Origin: Gammaproteobacteria bacterium RIFCSPHIGHO2_02_FULL_42_13 | GTDB lineage: Bacteria; Pseudomonadota; Gammaproteobacteria; UBA12402 | Length of the DNA: 5,126 nt | Direction: 5' to 3' | Assembly (NCBI GenBank): GCA_001801405.1 | Contig: MGXQ01000055.1 | Coordinates: forward strand, 1-5,126 | Part shown: positions 1 to 5,126 of the stretch, in pieces | How positions within the stretch are numbered: position 1 is the first letter of the stretch | Layout of the letters: each line of letters opens with the position of its first letter | Translations under genes and position numbers: made by a program | Notes under the pieces: generated by a model | Told to the model about the DNA's origin: nothing | The model's input: the letters and a program-made list of their open reading frames with translations, nothing else | Database searches by the model: none

Positions 1-1527
1 GATGGACCACATTATTTAGCAAGGGATGACGTGTACCATGCTTATCATAGAATTATCGCAGAAGCTAATTTATATTTTGCACAAGTTGTTTTTAGAGAGC
101 AATTACCAGATCGATTAAACGAAACATTTATAGCGTGGATACACGGTATTGCTTCACCCATTCGCAAAGCTGCAAAACGTTATTTTCGAGATGAATGCCA
201 TACTTGGGGTGAAGATGTCGTCTCTGATGTTACTTTTTCACCCAAAGAAGAAGGTGCACAAATAGGAACAAAAGCGCACGTTATTTTCGCTGATGGGGTT
301 CCCTCTATGACATGTCATGTTAAGGCTCATCAGAATTACGGAGCATCAAGCTCAGGATTACCCAGCAGCCAACGCAAAGAAATCGATTTGAGAGAACTAT
401 TGGTTTATAAGATGCTAGAACACATTGGTTTTGGACCAAAAGTGCATTTTATCACTCACCGCAAAGCGGATGATGCCGATCTTTATCACAATGCCTTATT
501 TATCGCCACTCAAAATGTTTCTCATACTAAGGTCGTCGGGAAAGAAAAACAGTTTCATAAAGCAAGAGATCTATTTTCTTATGATAGGGATGAATTCAAA
601 GGTGATCCAGTCTTTTTCGAATCATACACCGCCGAACTGAGAGAAGCTGCGACAAGTCCGACAAAATTAGCAGCAACTATTTTTGATTTGTTAGGTAGAA
701 TATTATATTTAACTGATATGAATGAAGATAATTTTGGCAGAATAAATAGCGCCGAGAAAGTTAAATGGAAAATGGTTGATTTTATGATTAATCCCGTGGG
801 AAGAGATTACTATCTTGGAAAAGATCGGGGCGTAGAAGGCTTTATTAAAGGCAATGGGGCTTTTAGATATACTCGCAAAACATTACTATCGACTGCTTTA
901 ACAGAAAGAGATCGATCCGAGAAAATTATTGTGGGAAAAGAGGCGATTGAGTTATTGCATGGTGGGCGTCGTAGTTTGTCAAGACCCGAAACCCATAAAA
1001 TGGGGTTTGTAGAGGCTATCGAACGCGCTTTTCGTGAGGTGCTAGAATATATGGAAGCGGATATCGGCGGGCAAAGTCGAGCCGCCCTATTAGGGCTCCA
1101 CGATGCAAGAACTAGCTATGCTCAATTACGAGAATATGTTGATGCTGCACTAGCCAATTTTCATGATTTTTTAAATGGGTTTCAGACAAGGTATATCCAT
1201 GAAATTGCCTCTACGTGCACGCTAGGCACTAGAATAGATACCGCTCTTGCACCAGGCGATCCAATACAAACTCGTGCGGAAGAAATATTGCGTTGGTTAG
1301 AAGCCTGTACTCGACCAGAAGATAATCATGAATTAGAACGAGGGGAAGAGGAGAATTGGTTCATATTGCGTAGAGGAGCGGAACGAAGACAGATCGATAC
1401 ACAATTACGTTTTAATCCAGAAACAAGACAACTTAGTTTTTTTTATGATGGTGCCTATCATGAGTTACTTAATGCCGAGCAATATGTACGATTATTTATA
1501 AGTGGCACCATGACTTTTGGAATGTGA
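1..1527 (+). CDS. Divergent protein-kinase-like protein, 5'-truncated by the window edge
   Basis: The frame is open from base 1, so the start lies upstream; the GTG at 31 is an internal Val codon, with protein-like sequence before it and no Shine-Dalgarno. At least 508 residues are visible (numbered here from base 1). Seen: K108 in a C-H-V-K-A-H strand, as for a beta3 Lys; E132 in a helix R-E-L-L-V-Y-K-M-L followed by G-F-G-P-K-V, as for alphaC and beta4; D239-M-N-E-D-N244, matching the D-x4-N catalytic loop; and V-D260-F261, matching the Mg-binding Asp-Phe. Order and spacing (16 residues from N244 to D260) fit the kinase-like (PKL) superfamily, but HRD and DFG are not canonical and no clear Gly-rich loop is seen. 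About 240 residues follow the core: a helical part, then a charged segment and a short beta-rich end (roughly 425-508). No membrane span or signal peptide is visible. The substrate is unknown; protein, lipid or small-molecule kinase, or a pseudokinase, are all possible. I do not recognise the family. Gene certain; kinase-like fold moderately supported. Confidence 0.85.
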   Translation, partial: DGPHYLARDDVYHAYHRIIAEANLYFAQVVFREQLPDRLNETFIAWIHGIASPIRKAAKRYFRDECHTWGEDVVSDVTFSPKEEGAQIGTKAHVIFADGVPSMTCHVKAHQNYGASSSGLPSSQRKEIDLRELLVYKMLEHIGFGPKVHFITHRKADDADLYHNALFIATQNVSHTKVVGKEKQFHKARDLFSYDRDEFKGDPVFFESYTAELREAATSPTKLAATIFDLLGRILYLTDMNEDNFGRINSAEKVKWKMVDFMINPVGRDYYLGKDRGVEGFIKGNGAFRYTRKTLLSTALTERDRSEKIIVGKEAIELLHGGRRSLSRPETHKMGFVEAIERAFREVLEYMEADIGGQSRAALLGLHDARTSYAQLREYVDAALANFHDFLNGFQTRYIHEIASTCTLGTRIDTALAPGDPIQTRAEEILRWLEACTRPEDNHELERGEEENWFILRRGAERRQIDTQLRFNPETRQLSFFYDGAYHELLNAEQYVRLFISGTMTFGM

Positions 1528-1539
1528 TGGGGTTATTGG

Positions 1540-1575
1540 TGATGTTATTTGAGGGCATCCCCCAATTTGACATCA
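1540..1575 (+). other. Imperfect intergenic hairpin between the first two genes
   Basis: Arms TGATGTTA (1540-1547) and TGACATCA (1568-1575) pair with one G-T wobble. Inside them TTG pairs with CAA and GGG with CCC around a CAT loop, with small internal mismatches, giving about 14 pairs. The T-run that follows (1586-1591) lies about 10 bases past the stem, so it is not a textbook intrinsic terminator. It may be a weak terminator, an attenuator or an mRNA-stabilising stem between the genes. The pairing is seen; the role is inference. Confidence 0.4.
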
Positions 1576-1594
1576 GATTGAAGTAATTTTTAAT

Positions 1595-1599
1595 AAGGA
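1595..1599 (+). promoter_or_regulatory. Shine-Dalgarno AAGGA that decides the start of the repeat protein
   Basis: AAGGA ends directly against the ATG at 1600, leaving no spacer, but lies 6 bases before the in-frame ATG at 1606, the usual distance. Translation therefore more likely starts at 1606 (M-K-A-Q-P-I), two codons inside the longest reading frame. Confidence 0.65.
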
Positions 1600-1605
1600 A
1601 TGGAT

Positions 1606-4600
1606 ATGAAAGCTCAACCTATAGATCGAGAAAAAAGTGCTGAATTTCAAGATGTAAAATTGGATTATCCCGAAGAAACAACCAGCAGTCAACAACGGCG
1701 CACAACGCCGCTGGGCGAGTTTCGGGTAAATACCTATACGACAGATTATCAAGGGCATCCTGCCATCGCCGGCTTAACCGGAGGTGGATTTGTGATAACG
1801 TGGTGGAGCAATTTACAAGATGATAGTGGTTGGGGTGTTTACGCCCAACGCTACAATGTGAATGGTTCTCCGCTAGCGGGAGAATTTCGCGTAAACACTG
1901 TTACGGTGGAAAGGCAGCTTGATGCATCAGTTGCAGCATTAGCTGGTGGTGGATTTGTGGTAACGTGGACTACCTTTAATCAAGATGGTCACAATTGGGG
2001 TGTTTTTGGGAAACGTTATGATGCTAGTGGTGTGGCGCAAGGTGATGAATTTCAAGTCAATACTCATTATATGGACGTTCAGGATGCTGCTGCCATCGGC
2101 GCATTATCCAATGGTGGATTTGTGATCATGTGGGAGAGCCTAAATCAAGAAGATGCTCCTGGTACCGGTACCTATGGTATTTATGGTCAACGCTATGATG
2201 CTGTTGGTCTGGCGCAGGGTAGTGAATTTCTGGTAAACACTTATCTCTCAGATCATCAGCTCCAGCCCTCTGTTGCCGGATTATCCGCTGGCGGATTTGT
2301 GGTAACTTGGATGAGCTATGTTCAAGATGTTGGCAGTGAGGGTATTTATGGCCAGCGTTACGATGCGAACGGCGTGAAACAAGGCAGTGAATTTCAGGTG
2401 AACACTTATTCCCCAGATATTCAGACGAATCCATCTGTTGCTGCATTATCCAATGGCGGATTTGTAGTAACATGGCAGAGCAATTTGCAAGACGGTAGTA
2501 GCTGGGGTATTTACGGTCGACGCTACGATGCAAGCGGTGTGGCACAAGGCAGTGACTTGCGCATAAATACTTATACAAACGGGGAGCAAAGTATACCTTC
2601 GGTTACCGGATTGTCCGATGGTGGATTTGTGGTAACTTGGCTTAGCATTCAAGATGACGATAGTAGTTATGGTGTTTACGGTCAATGCTACAATGCGAGT
2701 GGGGTAGCGCAAGGTAGTGAATTCCGGGTAAACACTTATACGACAAATGCACAGTATTATCCATCTGTTGCAGCATTAGTAGGAGGTGGATTTGTAGTAA
2801 CATGGCAGAGCAATGATGGACAAGACGGAGATTCGGCAGGCATCTACGCCCAAACCTATATCCCACCGATTTTAAGTACTAATAATCTTACCCTCAATGA
2901 AGGTCAAACAGTTGTTTTAACAACAACCCTGTTGAGCGCACAAGATCCCGATACTGCTGACACTGATTTAACATTTACGATTTCCAATGTGCAACAAGGA
3001 AGATTTGAACTGGAAAGTAGCCCTGGTACGCCGATCACGAGTTTTACGCAACAACAAGTGATTGATGGCGCAGTACAATTTGTGCATGACGACGGAGAAT
3101 TGCCCCCTTCATATAACGTTGTTGTGAGTGATGGTTTTTCTACAAGCAGTTCTGCTGCAGCGACGATCTCTTTTACTAATGTCAACGACGCACCGCAAGT
3201 CATTTGCAGTGGCGGTATGGCTTCTTATACAGAAAATCTCGCGGTAACGGTTATTGATGCAGGTATTGTTGTGACGGATACAGATAGCGCTAATTTAACT
3301 GGCGCAACTGTTTCCATCACTGGCGGGTTTGTTAGCAGTGAAGATCTGTTAACCTTTACCAATCAAAATGGAATTACTGGATCGTATGCGAGTGGGACGG
3401 AAATTTTAACGTTGACGGGTAGCTCCAGTGTTGCCAACTATCAGACGGCATTACGCAGTGTTGGTTATCGCAATACGGCAGAGAATCCAGATATCACCGC
3501 ACGGACGATTTCATTTGTAGCCAGTGACGGTACGTTTACAAGTAGCGCTGTTACTCGTGATGTTACTGTTATCGCGGTAAATGACGCGCCAGTAATAGAT
3601 ACTTCCGGAGCTTTGACTTTAACTTCGATCGCTGAAGACAGCGCCAATCCCATGGGTGATCCCGTTAGTTCTATCGTTGTCGCTGGTTCCATTACTGACG
3701 CCGATGGTACAGCAGTTACCGCTATAGCCATGACGAGTCTTGATGATACCAATGGTGGCTGGCAATATTCAGCCGATGATGGCAGCAGCTGGACCGCGGT
3801 TGCGCCAGTGAGCAGTAGTAGTAGTTTATTATTGGGTGAGACCTATAAGATTCGCTTTATTCCTGCTGCTGATTATAACGGCGCGGTTACTTTTACCTAT
3901 CGAGCCTGGGATCAAAGTACAGGCGCAGCGGGTAGCAAAGTAAGTACCAGTATTAATGGCGGCATCACAGCATTTAGCAGTGCAACGGATACGGCCAGCA
4001 TAATCGTTACGCCGGTCAACGACGCACCGCAGGTGGTTATGAATAGTATTGCCATCAATCAAGGGGAAGGCATCACATTGACGCCCTTGATGCTGAGAGC
4101 AGAAGACGTGGATAATACGGATACGCAATTGATGTTTACTATCTCCAATGTAGAGCATGGCCAATTTGAATTGATTACCAATGCTGGAACACCGATTCTG
4201 AGTTTTACGCAAGAACATATTAATGATCAGCAAGTGCGGTTTATGCCTGATGATACAGCAGAGGCGCCGAGTTTTAGTTTTTCAGTCAGTGATGGTGCCG
4301 GTGGTAGTACGGGAATCGTTCCAGCTGCTATTGTCTTTAACTCAGATGAGCAAAATTCAGAAACCCTCAGCGCTGCGGCGATTCGTGCCATTTCTATTAG
4401 TGCTGGCGGTGCTGTGGTGGGTGGTTTAATTGGTTTTGCCTTTTGGAAATTAAAACAACACAAAGAATGGGAAGTAGAATGGGAAAAACATCCGCTTGCA
4501 AACAGAATACGCAAGGGATTGAACTTGGATATGCCCAACCCTAACTCTGATGAAGGGCAAGAATTTTTAAGAGTTGTCGAGAGATTGGAAAAAGATTTAA

Positions 4601-4884
4601 GATCACGTGGCATTGATTTGAGCGGCATGCTGGGAACAGAGTTAAATGATTTAGCACGCCAAGTGGTGCGGGCTGTCAGGGACAATGTTCATGTGGATCA
4701 TGTTGGGTTTTGGACATGTGGCAGTAACAAAGGGTCGGCGATTGCTTTGCGAGAGAGCGCCGAAATTATTGTTAAAGAAGTCGTGGCGCTGCGTGCGTTG
4801 CGTGCTGAGACGGTATACGAAACGAGGAAATCAAGAGAAATGGAGATGGTAGTTATGACAGCTACTGTGGCGGAGAAGAGTTAG
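1606..4884 (+). CDS. Large propeller-like/cadherin-like repeat protein with one C-terminal membrane span; 3' end probably frameshifted
   Basis: 1092 residues from the ATG at 1606. Domains in order: polar N-terminus without a hydrophobic signal peptide (1-36); seven tandem repeats of the type E-F-x-V-N-T ... G-G-F-V-V-T-W ... G-I-Y-G-Q-R-Y-D (37-418); a CSPG/NG2-type cadherin-like domain (about 420-533); a VCBS/cadherin-like domain with Y-T-E-N, D-T-D-S-A-N-L and Y-Q-T-A-L-R-S (534-663); another Ig-like domain with D-A-D and W-Q-Y-S (664-808); a second CSPG-type domain (809-912); one transmembrane helix (928-947) with a glycine zipper G935-x3-G939-x3-G943; and a charged, mainly helical tail (948 onward). 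Domains are joined by N-D-A-P linkers, typical of large bacterial surface or secreted adhesin-like proteins. A role in surface attachment or host contact is inferred. No RTX nonapeptides are seen, so a classical type I exported RTX protein is not supported. The last 19 residues are probably out of frame (see 4824-4949). No gene name is recognised. Confidence 0.88.
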   Translation: MKAQPIDREKSAEFQDVKLDYPEETTSSQQRRTTPLGEFRVNTYTTDYQGHPAIAGLTGGGFVITWWSNLQDDSGWGVYAQRYNVNGSPLAGEFRVNTVTVERQLDASVAALAGGGFVVTWTTFNQDGHNWGVFGKRYDASGVAQGDEFQVNTHYMDVQDAAAIGALSNGGFVIMWESLNQEDAPGTGTYGIYGQRYDAVGLAQGSEFLVNTYLSDHQLQPSVAGLSAGGFVVTWMSYVQDVGSEGIYGQRYDANGVKQGSEFQVNTYSPDIQTNPSVAALSNGGFVVTWQSNLQDGSSWGIYGRRYDASGVAQGSDLRINTYTNGEQSIPSVTGLSDGGFVVTWLSIQDDDSSYGVYGQCYNASGVAQGSEFRVNTYTTNAQYYPSVAALVGGGFVVTWQSNDGQDGDSAGIYAQTYIPPILSTNNLTLNEGQTVVLTTTLLSAQDPDTADTDLTFTISNVQQGRFELESSPGTPITSFTQQQVIDGAVQFVHDDGELPPSYNVVVSDGFSTSSSAAATISFTNVNDAPQVICSGGMASYTENLAVTVIDAGIVVTDTDSANLTGATVSITGGFVSSEDLLTFTNQNGITGSYASGTEILTLTGSSSVANYQTALRSVGYRNTAENPDITARTISFVASDGTFTSSAVTRDVTVIAVNDAPVIDTSGALTLTSIAEDSANPMGDPVSSIVVAGSITDADGTAVTAIAMTSLDDTNGGWQYSADDGSSWTAVAPVSSSSSLLLGETYKIRFIPAADYNGAVTFTYRAWDQSTGAAGSKVSTSINGGITAFSSATDTASIIVTPVNDAPQVVMNSIAINQGEGITLTPLMLRAEDVDNTDTQLMFTISNVEHGQFELITNAGTPILSFTQEHINDQQVRFMPDDTAEAPSFSFSVSDGAGGSTGIVPAAIVFNSDEQNSETLSAAAIRAISISAGGAVVGGLIGFAFWKLKQHKEWEVEWEKHPLANRIRKGLNLDMPNPNSDEGQEFLRVVERLEKDLRSRGIDLSGMLGTELNDLARQVVRAVRDNVHVDHVGFWTCGSNKGSAIALRESAEIIVKEVVALRALRAETVYETRKSREMEMVVMTATVAEKS
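1714..2862 (+). repeat. Seven tandem in-frame repeats, mostly 165 bases (55 residues)
   Basis: Units start at 1714, 1879, 2044, 2221, 2386, 2551 and 2716. Five of the first six are exactly 165 bases besides unit 3, which is 177; unit 7 is cut short at about 2859, before the D-A-S-G-V-A-Q-G end of the others. Conserved features are E-F-x-V-N-T, a Gln near position 15, P-S-V-A-x-L, G-G-F-V-V-T-W, Q-D and G-I-Y-G-Q-R-Y-D. Each unit can form about four beta strands, so seven units could close into a seven-bladed beta-propeller; that fold is inference. Repeats of this type are known from very large exported proteins of proteobacteria and cyanobacteria. Confidence 0.92.
2863..4341 (+). repeat. Four cadherin/VCBS-like Ig-fold domains with N-D-A-P linkers
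   Basis: Domain 1 (about 2863-3204) and domain 4 (about 4030-4341) are copies of one CSPG-type unit: both carry F-T-I-S-N-V, G-x-F-E-L, G-T-P-I, S-F-T-Q and a V-S-D-G end. Domain 2 (about 3205-3594) is a VCBS/cadherin-like unit, and domain 3 (about 3595-4029) an Ig-like unit with W-Q-Y-S, I-R-F-I-P and A-W-D-Q. V-N-D-A-P or A-V-N-D-A-P closes domains 1 to 3. In known families these Asp-rich linkers often bind calcium and stiffen the rod; here that is inferred. Confidence 0.75.
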
Positions 4885-4949
4885 CAGATGCAGTCACGGA
4901 AGCAACAACGGATGACGCAGCGGGCACTGCGGTGGCTTTGTATGTTTGA
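4824..4949 (+). pseudogene. Displaced C-terminal coding end of the repeat protein (-1 frame)
   Basis: From GAG at 4824 the -1 frame runs open for 41 codons to TGA at 4947-4949, past the TAG (4882-4884) of the main frame. Its codons are strongly G-starting (GAA, GAG, GCA, GAT, GGC, GTG), the coding pattern of the upstream gene, and the peptide is natural-looking: acidic, with G-G-E-E-L-A-D-A-V and a hydrophobic end A-L-Y-V. One extra G in ACG-AGG (4822-4827) would read ACG-GAG-GAA and join the frames, giving a protein of about 1114 residues. The -1 frame is closed upstream by TGA at 4806-4808, so the junction must lie at about 4807-4884. No classical slippery heptamer is seen, so a deletion or a base-call error is likelier than programmed frameshifting. 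Confidence 0.6.
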
Positions 4950-4960
4950 AAAAATGCCAT

Positions 4961-4987
4961 AATAACAAGGTTATTTTATTCTTTTTT
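4961..4987 (+). terminator. Weak terminator-like hairpin with T-rich tail
   Basis: AATAAC (4961-4966) pairs with GTTATT (4970-4975) across an AAG loop, followed by a T-rich run to 4987 that includes six consecutive T. The stem has a single G-C pair, so it would be weak. Its place just after the restored stop at 4947-4949 suits transcription end of the repeat gene. The remaining intergenic bases hold nothing else recognised. Confidence 0.35.
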
Positions 4988-4998
4988 GGGCTAGAGAT

Positions 4999-5126
4999 AT
5001 GCGAGAAATAAACGAACTAATAGGGCAAATTCAAGCTGCACTAGAGGCTTTATTAAAAGTAAAAGCATCCGGTGATAAGGTTAGAGTAAATGTGCTGTCA
5101 TCGGAAATTCTAGGGCATGCAATCAG
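4999..5126 (+). CDS. Unrecognised protein, N-terminal 42 codons only
   Basis: ATG at 4999 opens a frame that runs off the window end. In-frame upstream codons reach a stop at 4963-4965 with no better start. Only a weak purine stretch (AGAG, 4993-4996) precedes it, closer than usual for a Shine-Dalgarno. The visible peptide begins M-R-E-I-N-E-L-I-G-Q-I-Q-A-A-L-E-A-L-L-K, an amphipathic helix with regularly spaced Ile/Leu, then a K-A-S-G-D-K turn and V-R-V-N-V-L-S-S. No signal peptide or membrane span is seen in this part. Too little is visible to name a family. It is the likely next gene on the same strand, probably transcribed separately if the weak terminator works. Confidence 0.6.
   Translation, partial: MREINELIGQIQAALEALLKVKASGDKVRVNVLSSEILGHAI

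Noticed and set aside
31..33. GTG at 31 as the start of the kinase-like gene.
   Set aside because: The frame is open to base 1, the upstream residues look like protein, and no Shine-Dalgarno precedes it.
1567..1596. Perfect -35 hexamer TTGACA (1567-1572) with a TAATAA at 1591-1596 as a promoter for the repeat gene.
   Set aside because: Transcription would begin near 1603, after the Shine-Dalgarno and at the start codon, leaving no ribosome site; the -10 match is poor and the hexamer is part of the hairpin arm.
2126..2866. Overlapping minus-strand open frames across the repeat array.
   Set aside because: They mirror the repeat periodicity of the + strand gene, are rich in Cys and His, and lack start signals; they are shadows.
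1714..4341. RTX (hemolysin-type calcium-binding) nonapeptides, often found with these repeats.
   Set aside because: No G-G-x-G-x-D-x-U-x series was found anywhere in the protein.
4821..4836. Programmed -1 ribosomal frameshift site.
   Set aside because: No X-XXY-YYZ slippery heptamer and no obvious downstream stem; a simple one-base loss is a better explanation.
4946..4977. TTGAAA at 4946-4951 with TATTTT at 4972-4977 as a promoter for the third gene.
   Set aside because: The spacer is 20 bases and both boxes are imperfect in AT-rich DNA; chance is likely.

Overview
The window holds three genes, all on the + strand: the 3' part of a gene for a kinase-like protein of at least 508 residues (1-1527), a complete long gene for a multi-repeat, cadherin-like, single-membrane-span protein (1606-4884), and the first 42 codons of an unrecognised gene (4999-5126). 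The DNA is moderately AT-rich. The first gene and the intergenic stretches are AT-richer than the repeat gene. Gene spacing, Shine-Dalgarno use and repeat type fit a Gram-negative bacterium, most probably a gammaproteobacterium. A divergent kinase-like protein beside a large repeat protein without a Sec signal would suit a host-associated lineage such as the Legionellales, but that placement is inference and no marker gene is present to test it.

Layout. Positions 1-1527 are open from the first base, so the first gene starts outside the window. It carries a divergent protein-kinase-like core: a beta3-type Lys, an alphaC-type Glu, an Asp-x4-Asn catalytic loop and an Asp-Phe metal-binding motif. 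A gap of about 75 bases contains an imperfect hairpin (1540-1575) and then the Shine-Dalgarno of the second gene, which favours the start at 1606 over the ATG at 1600.

The second gene encodes, in order, a polar N-terminus, seven tandem repeats of about 55 residues (1714-2862, possibly a seven-bladed beta-propeller), four cadherin/VCBS-like Ig-fold domains with N-D-A-P linkers (the first and fourth are the same CSPG-type domain), a glycine-zipper transmembrane helix and a polar tail of about 145 residues. The last 19 codons look out of frame. A single-base loss near 4823 seems to have replaced a 41-residue C-terminus, which is still readable in the -1 frame up to a stop at 4947-4949. After it comes a weak terminator-like hairpin, then the third gene.

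How the genes work together is not shown by the sequence. Same-strand order and the short first gap would allow co-transcription of the first two. The best candidates for something new are the pairing of a divergent kinase-like protein with a propeller-cadherin membrane protein, the topology problem of the latter (no signal peptide, C-terminal membrane span), and its apparent C-terminal frameshift. No RNA genes, insertion sequences or CRISPR arrays were seen.
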